Shown: positions 1-9,112 of the stretch, in pieces
Layout of the letters: each line of letters begins with the position of its first letter
How positions within the stretch are numbered: the stretch's first letter is position 1
NCBI GenBank assembly: GCA_002361355.1
Contig: DESQ01000019.1
Location: 62,001 to 126,000, forward strand
DNA: 64,000 nt
Reading direction: 5' to 3'
Source: Lachnospiraceae bacterium UBA3310
GTDB lineage: Bacteria > Bacillota > Clostridia > Lachnospirales > Lachnospiraceae
Notes under the pieces: generated by a model
The model's input: only the letters and a program-made list of their open reading frames with translations
The model's database searches: none
What the model was told of the DNA's origin: nothing
Program-made: the position numbers and the translations under genes

Positions 1-564
1 CAGAATGCCGCCGATCACCGTCCACTTTATCACGCTGGGGCCTGCCTTGATTGTGGGAAAGTTGGCTTCTTCCACCACATTGACCGCATCAATATCCATC
101 ACATTCTGGATATGCGCTCCCGCCACTTCCCTGATACAATTGGCGATGTCCTGTGCCTGCTGTGGATCAATATCTGTCACGGTGATGGATACGATTCGTG
201 TATCCGTAGGTGTATTCACACTGACTTTCTTCAACAGATCCTTATACTCCATCTCAGACAGAGAGAGCTGCCCGATCACTGTCTCCAATACATATCGGCT
301 GTTAATCAGCTCCGCATAATCTTTGGTTAGCTGTGTTCCCATCTGTACATCGCTGTATGTAACCGCTGTGTTTTCCGACTTATTCAATATGTAGATCTTG
401 GTAGTAGATTCATAGGTAGGCGTGAGCACAAACCTGCTGATCACAAAACCGATCACCGCAGCTAACAGCCCCGCTCCCAAAATGATCAAAACCCTGCTCC
501 ACAAAATATTGATCATCTCCAGCAGGTCTACCTCGATAACGTCATTTTCCCTGTGATTTTCCAT
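1..564 (-). CDS. Capsular polysaccharide chain-length/kinase-modulator protein (Wzz/YveK-CapA family), 3' end outside window
   Basis: The 188 codons present give an N-terminal cytoplasmic stretch rich in acidic residues, a membrane segment at about residues 25-45 (ILWSRVLIILGAGLLAA), then an extracytoplasmic region with the family pattern PTYESTTKIYIL and a later DPQQAQDIAN stretch. This is the Wzz-type domain of the YveK/CapA family, which partners a BY-kinase in exopolysaccharide export and sets chain length. The ATG at 564 follows the upstream phosphatase stop by one base, so the two are co-translated. The reading frame stays open to the window edge; the second membrane segment, and probably a tyrosine kinase gene, lie beyond it. 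The family assignment is firm; the polymer made is unknown. Confidence 0.85.
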   Translation of the reverse strand, partial: MENHRENDVIEVDLLEMINILWSRVLIILGAGLLAAVIGFVISRFVLTPTYESTTKIYILNKSENTAVTYSDVQMGTQLTKDYAELINSRYVLETVIGQLSLSEMEYKDLLKKVSVNTPTDTRIVSITVTDIDPQQAQDIANCIREVAGAHIQNVMDIDAVNVVEEANFPTIKAGPSVIKWTVIGGIL

Positions 565-565
565 A

Positions 566-1309
566 TCAGTCTTCTTCCCGATTCCTTATGTATTCGTTTT
601 GCAACACGCACATCGGATGGTCGTAAAACAACCGCCGCCTGACGGTTTCTCCGTATTTTCTTCCGATATATTCCGCACACCGGGAAAGACAGGGAGTCCT
701 CCGATCCAAATCATGGGCATCCGTGGCAACAAAATGGATCATATTCTGTTTCAGCATTTTCTTCGTAAGCTGTTTTGTTCCGATCCCGTATTGCCCCATG
801 ATACTTCCTGCATTCACCTGCATAAGACAACCCATTTCCATCAATTCAATGATCCTGTCTGTCTTACAGCATACATTCCTATATCGCTCTACATGCGCGG
901 CAATCGGATAATAGCCTCCCATGAGCAGCGCATATATACCATTTCGTATATAATCATAATCCACCAGAGGATCAAATTCAACAAGTACATAGCCGGAACC
1001 TGCCAAAGTTTCCGCCATCCCCTGATCAAGCTCCTCCGTCAGGCTGCTGTGATAATACAGTTCCCCGCCAGTATACAATCTTACATCAATCTCTTCCTGG
1101 CGCATCCGTTCCTGCAATTGAGCGACCTTATCTCTGATCTCTATATGATCTGTGTTCCTGTGCCAGGGCTTATAATGCGGCGTGAGGATCATCTGGGAGA
1201 TCCCGTCCTTCTCCGCCATGCGCAGCATTTTCAAGCTCGTCTCCATACTATCCGAACCGTCATCAATCCCCGGCAGAATGTGGCTGTGAATATCAATATA
1301 TTTCTCCAT
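566..1309 (-). CDS. CpsB/CapC-family tyrosine-protein phosphatase (PHP domain)
   Basis: This 247-residue protein has PHP metal-site motifs: DIHSHILPGIDDG near the N-terminus, a TPHY motif at about residue 44, and ATDAHD near residue 195. In the CpsB/YwqE family these bind the metals that dephosphorylate the tyrosine cluster of the capsule BY-kinase. It is the first gene of a capsule/exopolysaccharide operon, with the chain-length protein one base downstream. The ATG at 1309 has GGGAGG at a normal distance. Length is normal for the family (about 250). A histidinol-phosphatase role is less likely given the neighbour. Confidence 0.9.
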   Translation of the reverse strand: MEKYIDIHSHILPGIDDGSDSMETSLKMLRMAEKDGISQMILTPHYKPWHRNTDHIEIRDKVAQLQERMRQEEIDVRLYTGGELYYHSSLTEELDQGMAETLAGSGYVLVEFDPLVDYDYIRNGIYALLMGGYYPIAAHVERYRNVCCKTDRIIELMEMGCLMQVNAGSIMGQYGIGTKQLTKKMLKQNMIHFVATDAHDLDRRTPCLSRCAEYIGRKYGETVRRRLFYDHPMCVLQNEYIRNREED

Positions 1310-1481
1310 TTGCCTCCCATTCAGATTCCGTCAAAAATACACCCCTATGAAGTAATACGAACGACTGATATGAAAAGTTCCGCCACGACTGTAGAAAAAT
1401 AGAAGCCGAAGCGAAATGCCCGACTTCCTTGTCCGTTATTCTCTTTTGGAAGGCAAAGCCGGCATTTTACGCCAAATTTTA
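1310..1481 (-). other. Long 5' leader of the capsule operon
   Basis: About 170 bases separate the proposed promoter from cpsB. They hold no convincing coding frame. Two arms at about 1413-1430 and 1448-1477 can pair (AAATGCC with GGCATTT, ACTTCC with GGAAGG) to make a long imperfect hairpin without a U-run. The function is unknown; a structured untranslated leader is an inference. Confidence 0.35.
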
Positions 1482-1508
1482 CCCCCCCCCCTTATAATAT
1501 CGGGACAA
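1476..1508 (-). promoter_or_regulatory. Possible capsule-operon promoter with a 10-G tract in its spacer
   Basis: On the minus strand TTGTCC (1503-1508) and TAAAAT (1476-1481) resemble sigma-A elements, but the spacer is 21 bases and contains 10 consecutive G (1482-1491). A tract of 6 G would give the ideal 17. The tract is seen directly; that it controls transcription is an inference. Confidence 0.4.
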
Positions 1509-1548
1509 TTTAGTATATCATCCCTGACGGGTTTTTACAAGAATATTT

Positions 1549-2727
1549 CTAAAATTTGAATTTCTTCTTCTTTTTTCCGCCGCCCGTTTGTTCCTCAGAA
1601 GCATCTGCGGATATGTTCTTAGCCGCGTTCAGTGAATCGCCCGTGTGCTCGTCAAACTGTCTCAAAAGATCTCTTGCCTCATGGGAAAGTTTGTCAGGCA
1701 CCTGCACCACCAGCGTCACATAATGATCGCCGCGCACATCCCTGTTTCGCAGGGAAGGAACGCCCTTGCCTTTCAGACGCACCTTTGTGTCAGTCTGTGT
1801 ACCGGCCTTCACCTCATAGATCACCTTACCGTCCACCGTATCGATCAAAATCTCTCCACCCAGCGCCGCAACAGCGAATGACATGGGAACTGTGGAATAG
1901 ATATTTTCATCCTGCCTCTGGAAAATCGGATGTCTCCCTACCACCACCTCGACCAGAAGATCGCCTCTGGGGCCGCCGTTTGTACCCGGCTCTCCCTTAT
2001 CACGGATACGGACGCATTGGCCGTTGTCAATACCGGCGGGAATGGAAACCTGTATCTTCTTTTTATTTGCAATATAGCCCGTGCCCCGGCAGTCCGGACA
2101 TTTGTCCTTTATCACTTTACCCGTACCATGACAGTCGGGACAAGTCTGTACGTTTCGTACCGTACCGAAGAACGACTGCTGGGTGAAGACCACCTGGCCT
2201 TTGCCGCCGCACTTGCTGCATGTCTCAGGACTGGTTCCCGGTTTTGCGCCGCTGCCATGACAGGACGTACACTCATCCTTAAGGGTAAGCTCGATTTCCT
2301 TTTCCACGCCAAAGACAGCCTCTTCAAAACTGATCCTGACACTGGTTCTGATATTCGCTCCCTTCATAGGGCCGCTGCTTCTGCCACCGCTGCGTCTGCT
2401 GCCGCCGAAAAGATCGCCAAAGATATCGCCGAATATATCGCCGAAATCAGCGCTGTTAAAATCAAATCCGCCAAAGCCGCCTGCGTCGCCCCCACTGCCG
2501 AAGGCAGCATGACCATACTGATCATACTGTCTTCTCTTCTCAGGGTCACTCAAAACCGCATAAGCTTCCGAGGCTTCTTTAAATTTCTTCTCTGCTTCCT
2601 TATCTCCGGGATTCATGTCGGGATGATATTTTTTAGCCAGAGCTCTATATGCTTTTTTTATGGCGGCGTCGTCAGCGCTTTTCTCTACGCCGAGCACCTC
2701 ATAATAATCTCGTTTCTGTTCTGCCAT
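1549..2727 (-). CDS. dnaJ: Chaperone protein DnaJ
   Basis: This is a full-length type I DnaJ (392 residues). It has a J domain with the HPD motif ([10 protein letters not shown]), a Gly/Phe-rich linker at about residues 75-118 ([19 protein letters not shown]), four zinc repeats ([32 protein letters not shown]) and the C-terminal substrate-binding domains. It stimulates the DnaK ATPase and delivers unfolded clients. It ends in an unusual poly-Lys tail, [11 protein letters not shown]. It is last in the hrcA-grpE-dnaK-dnaJ operon, 114 bases after dnaK, with an intergenic inverted-repeat element between. The start has AAGGAAGG upstream. Confidence 0.97.
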   Translation of the reverse strand: MAEQKRDYYEVLGVEKSADDAAIKKAYRALAKKYHPDMNPGDKEAEKKFKEASEAYAVLSDPEKRRQYDQYGHAAFGSGGDAGGFGGFDFNSADFGDIFGDIFGDLFGGSRRSGGRSSGPMKGANIRTSVRISFEEAVFGVEKEIELTLKDECTSCHGSGAKPGTSPETCSKCGGKGQVVFTQQSFFGTVRNVQTCPDCHGTGKVIKDKCPDCRGTGYIANKKKIQVSIPAGIDNGQCVRIRDKGEPGTNGGPRGDLLVEVVVGRHPIFQRQDENIYSTVPMSFAVAALGGEILIDTVDGKVIYEVKAGTQTDTKVRLKGKGVPSLRNRDVRGDHYVTLVVQVPDKLSHEARDLLRQFDEHTGDSLNAAKNISADASEEQTGGGKKKKKFKF

Positions 2728-2754
2728 GAGCTATGTCCTTCCTTAGGAATTGAG

Positions 2755-2840
2755 CAGTTCAGCCGCTCCCTCGAACCGTCACCTGTCAGCCAAATTCATG
2801 CAAGCATGATTTGTCTTCCAGATGCGGTTCGGCTGAACTG
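2755..2840 (-). repeat. Intercistronic inverted-repeat element between dnaK and dnaJ (element B1)
   Basis: Outer arms CAGTTCAGCCG (2755-2765) and CGGCTGAACTG (2830-2840) pair perfectly. Inside, on the minus strand, CAAATCATGC and GCATGAATTTG form a second hairpin around a TT top. The element begins one base after the dnaK stop codon. The hairpin top CATGCTTGCAYG and the GGAAGAC before it recur in the element upstream of amt (27948-28071), where the stems have different sequences that still pair. Confidence 0.6.
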
Positions 2841-2841
2841 G

Positions 2842-4728
<1,887 letters not shown>

Positions 4729-4764
4729 CTATTTCTACCTAAATTTATTTTTTTCTATAATTAC

Positions 4765-4857
4765 CGAGGCTGTACTTTTACAGCCTCGCGCGCCAGACTT
4801 AGAACTTCTCCGCGAAACAGCCTTTGCTGCGAGTGGCTAGAAGTTCTTCTGACGCTA
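4765..4857 (-). repeat. Intercistronic structured repeat after grpE (element A1)
   Basis: Bases 4795-4857 start with the grpE TAG stop and match 57 of 63 bases of 52539-52601, which starts with the hprK TAG stop. The block contains arms AGAACTTCT/AGAAGTTCT. Seven bases further on is a perfect 10-bp hairpin (CGAGGCTGTA/TACAGCCTCG, 4765-4788). At the hprK copy the hairpin stands at the same distance with a different, self-complementary sequence. On the minus strand no U-run follows this copy, so read-through into dnaK is expected. Confidence 0.7.
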
Positions 4858-5466
4858 CTCAACAACCGCAACCATACTGTGTCTAACCACGGTGTCCCGA
4901 TAAGTATATCCCTTCTGCAGTTCCTGTGCGACCACGCCGGACTCGAACTCATCGCTCTGCGTCTGCATCACCGCATTGTGAAATTCGGGGTTGAACTCCT
5001 CTCCCACCGCCGGAATTGGCTTCACATCCAAATTTTCCAGTTCCGTCATGAGCTGCTTATAGATCATCTGCATACCCTGCGCAAGAGCGCCGTCCTTCTC
5101 CTCCTCGGATACGCTTGCAAGCCCTCTCTCGAAATTGTCTACCACTGGCAGAATCTTTTCGATCACGCTCTTTGCCCCTGTCTCAAACATCGCTGACTTT
5201 TCTTTCTCAGTCCGCTTGCGGAAATTTTCAAATTCGGCCATCTGGCGTTTCACACGATCCTCCAGCTCCTCGACCTTTTCCTTCATGGCGTCCTGTTTTT
5301 TATCCTTTTTCTTCTTTTCTTTCTTATCAGCTTTTGGAGCCTCCTCCGGGCCATCCGAAGTCTCCGCCGTTTCCGGCTCTTTTGTCTCTTCCTGTACAGC
5401 TTCGCTGTCCATCTCTTCCTTTTTATCCTTTTCTTCTTCTGCCACGCCTCTCATCCCTTTCTGCAT
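4855..5466 (-). CDS. grpE: GrpE nucleotide exchange factor
   Basis: This 203-residue protein has a highly charged N-terminal tail (about 75 residues, very Glu/Lys rich), a long coiled-coil helix, and the C-terminal beta domain with VKPIPAVGEEFNPEFHNAVM and the end motif GYTYRDTVVRHSMVAV, which is diagnostic of GrpE. It releases ADP from DnaK. The ATG at 5466 is used here, but its ribosome site is weak; a GTG eight codons in (VAEEE) has AAAGGG upstream and may be the real start. It lies 30 bases after hrcA. Confidence 0.96.
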   Translation of the reverse strand: MQKGMRGVAEEEKDKKEEMDSEAVQEETKEPETAETSDGPEEAPKADKKEKKKKDKKQDAMKEKVEELEDRVKRQMAEFENFRKRTEKEKSAMFETGAKSVIEKILPVVDNFERGLASVSEEEKDGALAQGMQMIYKQLMTELENLDVKPIPAVGEEFNPEFHNAVMQTQSDEFESGVVAQELQKGYTYRDTVVRHSMVAVVE

Positions 5467-5496
5467 AGATTACCTATGCGAGTCAGTTTTCTATTT

Positions 5497-6522
5497 CTAT
5501 TTTTTATATAAATCATCTAACTGATGTTTTAACAGCCTGAGATTACTTACTACTTTTTCGTAATCCATTCTTCTTGGCCCAATGATTCCAATGGTACCCT
5601 TCATGCCCTCTTCCAGCTCATAGGTCGCCGTCACGACACTGCAGTCTTTCATGCCCGCTACCGGCGTTTCGCTTCCGATATAAACCTGTATGCCCGTATT
5701 ATTCTCTGCAGAAAGATTATCCTGCACCAATTCGCTTAAAAGCTGTTTCTCCTCAAAAGTGGTAATTAACTCGCTGGCACGTTCGTTATCCGCAAGTTCC
5801 GGATACTTAAAAAAGTTCTTCGTACCGCTGGTATATATCTCCAGATCTTCATCCGCCTTTATGGCCTCCGCCACCGCGTCTATGACGCTTGCAACGATCT
5901 CGCTGTGGATTCCCGCCTGCTGCTTCATGGCTGCGATCATACCCAGATTGATCTCCTCCAGGGAAAGCCCGTTCAAATGTGTATTAAGAAGGATGTTCAG
6001 CTTGAGCAGCGTCTCATCGCTCAGTTCCTCGGACACTTCCAGCATGGTGTTTTTGATCACATTTCCCTCCACCACTATAACCGCCAGTATATGTTCGGCA
6101 TCCACCCGTGAGAGCTGGATAAATTTCAACTTATTACGGTGGTACTGAGGGGCGGAGATCATCGCCGCGTACTCGGTATTGTTCGCGAGTACCTTGGCGG
6201 CCTGCTTAAGAAGGCGATCCATCTTATCCTCCTTCTCCAGAAGCGACTCCTTCATCTCCTCCACTTCCCGCTCCTTCTCCTCCATCATTCTGTCCACATA
6301 AAGACGGTAGCCTTTGTCGGACGGTATCCTGCCGGCGGAAGTGTGCGGTTGTAAAATATAACCCAGCTCCTCCAGATCCGCCATCTCATTACGGATGGTC
6401 GCAGAACTCAGATTCAGATCAGTGTACTTGGAGATGGTGCGGCTGCCTACCGGCTCGCCTGTTTCCAAGTAATTTCGGATGATGGCTTGCAATATGATAT
6501 ATTTTCTTTCGTCCAGATGCAT
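5497..6522 (-). CDS. hrcA: Heat-inducible transcription repressor HrcA
   Basis: This 341-residue protein has an N-terminal winged helix (DERKYIILQAIIRNYLETGEPVGS broken over residues 4-27), the ATIRNEMADLEELGY recognition region, and the HrcA dimer/GAF-like domain to the end. It represses its own operon by binding CIRCE, and GroEL modulates it. A CIRCE site lies 24 bases upstream of its ATG, so it is autoregulated. It is the first gene of hrcA-grpE-dnaK-dnaJ. GAGGG precedes the start. Confidence 0.97.
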   Translation of the reverse strand: MHLDERKYIILQAIIRNYLETGEPVGSRTISKYTDLNLSSATIRNEMADLEELGYILQPHTSAGRIPSDKGYRLYVDRMMEEKEREVEEMKESLLEKEDKMDRLLKQAAKVLANNTEYAAMISAPQYHRNKLKFIQLSRVDAEHILAVIVVEGNVIKNTMLEVSEELSDETLLKLNILLNTHLNGLSLEEINLGMIAAMKQQAGIHSEIVASVIDAVAEAIKADEDLEIYTSGTKNFFKYPELADNERASELITTFEEKQLLSELVQDNLSAENNTGIQVYIGSETPVAGMKDCSVVTATYELEEGMKGTIGIIGPRRMDYEKVVSNLRLLKHQLDDLYKK

Positions 6523-6545
6523 TCCATTTCCCTCTTATCGAATTA

Positions 6546-6572
6546 TTAGCACTCGATTCATTAGAGTGCTAA
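6546..6572 (-). promoter_or_regulatory. CIRCE operator
   Basis: A perfect copy of the CIRCE inverted repeat: TTAGCACTC, nine bases, GAGTGCTAA. It lies between the promoter and hrcA, the standard place for HrcA repression of the dnaK operon. Confidence 0.97.
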
Positions 6573-6586
6573 CACCTTCTGGTAGT

Positions 6587-6615
6587 AAGGTATCACTTCT
6601 TTTTTCCCTTGTCAA
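6587..6615 (-). promoter_or_regulatory. Promoter of the hrcA-dnaK operon
   Basis: On the minus strand a consensus TTGACA (6610-6615) is followed after 17 bases by TACCTT (6587-6592), a weak -10. CIRCE starts 15 bases downstream, overlapping the start site region. Confidence 0.7.
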
Positions 6616-6649
6616 CATCTGATTGGAAAAAATTTATAAAAAAAGAATG

Positions 6650-6690
6650 AAAAAAAGACAGTCAGCTTAGTATTACCCAAACTGACTGTC
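6650..6690 (-). terminator. Terminator after the DUF6465 gene
   Basis: On the minus strand GACAGTCAG and CTGACTGTC pair around a 16-base loop and are followed by a run of T. It lies 27 bases past the stop and separates this gene from the heat-shock operon. Confidence 0.85.
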
Positions 6691-6716
6691 CACATTCCCT
6701 GCTTTGACATCCATAA

Positions 6717-7181
6717 TTAAATAGAAAAATGTCCTCTCTCTTCGCCGTTGATCACATAGTATACGATGCTCTCCTCAGGCTTTACATAGAGCTCTACGCT
6801 CTTGAAGTCGCTGACTTTCTTCTTAAGGTCATACTTCCACACGTCCTTGGCAATCTTAACCAGCTCGTCTGCCGAGTAGGTCTTGCCGGAGAACTGTACA
6901 TGTATGGTCTCCTTCACAGCCGCCTTTTTGGTTGTGGTAGTCTTCACAGCATCCTTCTTCGCTGCTGCAGGCTTTCTGCCGGGCTTCTTTCCTGCAGGCT
7001 TCCTGCCGGGCTTCTTTGCCACAGGCTCCTTTACTTCCGTCTTTGTCTCCGCCTTAGCTTTCTCTGCTACAGGCTCTGCTTTTGCCGCAGGTGCTGCCAC
7101 TGGTGCCGTCACTGTCGTTGTCTTTGTATCTGCCGCTTTGATAGCTTCCGGCTTTGCAACCGGCTTTTTAGTGTCTGCCAT
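6717..7181 (-). CDS. DUF6465 family protein with Lys/Ala/Pro-rich AT-hook-like N-terminus
   Basis: This 154-residue protein has two parts. Residues 1-90 are low-complexity Ala/Lys/Thr/Pro, with two KKPGRKPA repeats that resemble AT-hook or histone-like tails. The C-terminal 65 residues (TIHVQFSGKTYSADELVKIA, then ELYVKPEESIVYYVING) match my recollection of the DUF6465 domain, found mostly in Lachnospiraceae. I do not know its function; DNA or envelope association is an inference from the basic tail. The ATG at 7181 has GGAAGGAG at the right distance; an in-frame start 21 bases upstream has no comparable site. Confidence 0.8.
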   Translation of the reverse strand: MADTKKPVAKPEAIKAADTKTTTVTAPVAAPAAKAEPVAEKAKAETKTEVKEPVAKKPGRKPAGKKPGRKPAAAKKDAVKTTTTKKAAVKETIHVQFSGKTYSADELVKIAKDVWKYDLKKKVSDFKSVELYVKPEESIVYYVINGEERGHFSI

Positions 7182-7232
7182 AAATAATCTCCTTCCCCGC
7201 ACTCACTAACAAATCAACCTTTTCATATGTGT

Positions 7233-7261
7233 ATATTATCCCAATTATGCAAGACTGTCAA
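7233..7261 (-). promoter_or_regulatory. Promoter of the DUF6465 gene
   Basis: A consensus TTGACA (7256-7261 on the minus strand) is followed by TAATAT after 17 bases, overlapping GATAAT at 15 bases. The exact -10 is ambiguous. Confidence 0.65.
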
Positions 7262-7351
7262 CTAACAATCTGTAAGAAATAGTTAATTTTTATTATAAAA
7301 TCTTATACGAATTGACCTGAAAACCACGCAAAAATGCCCAGTTCCAAGGCT

Positions 7352-8176
7352 TTAGGACAATGCAAAGTACAAAAGTACCACCGCCCCCAAAACAATCCGG
7401 TACCATCCAAACACCTTAAAATCATGTTTTTTAATATAGCCCATCAGGAAACGGATCACAATCACAGACACGATAAAAGCTACCGCCATACCTACCGCCA
7501 GAATGACCATCTCTTCTCCCGTAAATGCAAAGCCAAATTTGACAAGTTTTAGAAGGCTCGCTCCCAGCATAACGGGAATGGCCAGAAAGAAAGTAAACTC
7601 TGCCGCCACCGTTCTCGATACGCCGATCATAAGCGCGCCCAGAATGGTCGCACCGGAGCGGGATGTTCCCGGAAAAACCGCCGCAATCAACTGAAAGACT
7701 CCAATCATCAACGCGGTCTGGTAAGTAATATCACGAAGTTCCGTGATCTTCGGCCTCATGGTTTTATTGCGGTTCTCAATAACAATGAAAGCAACGCCGA
7801 ACACAATCAGGGCGATTGCCACACACCACGGATTGTAAAAAAGCGCGTCCAGCACATCGTCGAAGGCGAGCCCCACAACTGCCGCCGGAATGCAGGCGGC
7901 AAGAATTTTAAACCAGAGTGCGAAAATGTCTTTCTGTACCACCGGCTTCTCCCGAAAGCGAAAAGGAAAAATTTTGTTCCAGAAGAGGATCACCACCGCC
8001 AAAATCGCCCCCAGCTGAATCACCACAAGAAACATTTCCCAGAAATCCTCGCTTACATTCAGGGTCACAAATTCGTTCAAAAGAATCATGTGCCCTGTAC
8101 TGCTGATGGGAAGCCATTCCGTGACACCCTCCACAATGCCGAATAGCACCGCTTTCAAAATTTCTATGATATCCAT
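7352..8176 (-). CDS. uppP: Undecaprenyl-diphosphatase UppP (BacA family)
   Basis: This 274-residue, largely hydrophobic protein has the two family motifs: GVTEWLPISSTGHM near residue 17 and PGTSRSGATI near residue 168. It dephosphorylates undecaprenyl pyrophosphate at the membrane, recycling the lipid carrier for peptidoglycan and polysaccharide synthesis; extra copies give bacitracin resistance. The start ATG has GAGGAAAGGA upstream. It follows the patatin gene by 62 bases on the same strand and could be the last gene of that series, though it may have its own promoter. Confidence 0.96.
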   Translation of the reverse strand: MDIIEILKAVLFGIVEGVTEWLPISSTGHMILLNEFVTLNVSEDFWEMFLVVIQLGAILAVVILFWNKIFPFRFREKPVVQKDIFALWFKILAACIPAAVVGLAFDDVLDALFYNPWCVAIALIVFGVAFIVIENRNKTMRPKITELRDITYQTALMIGVFQLIAAVFPGTSRSGATILGALMIGVSRTVAAEFTFFLAIPVMLGASLLKLVKFGFAFTGEEMVILAVGMAVAFIVSVIVIRFLMGYIKKHDFKVFGWYRIVLGAVVLLYFALS

Positions 8177-8238
8177 GTTTTGTCCTTTCCTCTACTTCAT
8201 ACTATTCTATGAACAACGCCGCCCAAAAATCCTTCCGA

Positions 8239-9096
8239 TTATCCGCGCAAGTATTCCATAAGTTCCGCATAACACTCCTGTGCGTCCCGGTAACCCTCCT
8301 CGTAGAGCGCCGTCATCTTTTCCTTGTCCTTCTCAATTCTGCGGACTTCACTTTTCTGTTTCGGACGGATCACAAACAATTCACCTTTGCTCTGCTTCTC
8401 CTCAATATACTGCACTGTGGCATTGTAGGACAGATGCCTTTCCCGCATCAGCTCATAAACCTTGGGATAGCGCAGATAGCGCGCCTTAAGCAGCGCAAGC
8501 TGCGACCCTCCGGCGGGCTCTCTGACAAAGCCGACCTCTTTTGTCATGATAATCACATTTTTCCGGTTCCCGTCCCGTATGGACTGCCTGACCGGAATGG
8601 GATCGCTGATCCCGCCATCCAGATAAAGCGTTCCGTCTATCTCCACATTTCGGGACACCAGCGGAAGGGAGCTGGAAGCTCTTACCGCAGTAATATCTTT
8701 CCGCACGTCTTTGATCGGCAGATAGGCCGGCTTTCCCGACTTGATATCCGTCGCCACCGCAAAGGCGTTTCCCTCATAGCCTGCCGCCGCGTCATAGTCA
8801 TAAGGATCCAGATAGTTCGGGATCAGGCTGTAGCTCATATCCACGCCGAACAGATCTCCCGTCCGCAGCAGGCTCCACGCGCCGCAATACTGCTTCATAT
8901 CCAGGTAGTTGACGCTGATGCGGTAGGATCGTCCCCTCTGCCCCGATATGTAGTTGCACAGATGGCACGCGCCCGCCGACACGCCGTAACAATCGGAAAA
9001 CATAATTTCCTTATCCATAAAGAAATCCAGAACGCCGCCGGTATAAATTCCCTTCATGCCGCCGCCCTCCAGAATCAGTCCCGCCTGATACATCAT
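8239..9096 (-). CDS. Patatin-like phospholipase family protein
   Basis: This 285-residue protein has the patatin dyad and oxyanion motifs: LEGGGMKGIYTGG at residue 8, GVSAG (Ser nucleophile) near residue 39, and DGGISDP near residue 160 (catalytic Asp). It is close to the YjjU/RssA type, without a signal peptide, so it is probably a cytoplasmic lipid acyl hydrolase. The natural substrate is unknown. It starts 16 bases after the aminotransferase stop, which suggests co-transcription. Confidence 0.88.
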   Translation of the reverse strand: MMYQAGLILEGGGMKGIYTGGVLDFFMDKEIMFSDCYGVSAGACHLCNYISGQRGRSYRISVNYLDMKQYCGAWSLLRTGDLFGVDMSYSLIPNYLDPYDYDAAAGYEGNAFAVATDIKSGKPAYLPIKDVRKDITAVRASSSLPLVSRNVEIDGTLYLDGGISDPIPVRQSIRDGNRKNVIIMTKEVGFVREPAGGSQLALLKARYLRYPKVYELMRERHLSYNATVQYIEEKQSKGELFVIRPKQKSEVRRIEKDKEKMTALYEEGYRDAQECYAELMEYLRG

Positions 9097-9112
9097 AACA
9101 AAACGTCCTTTC

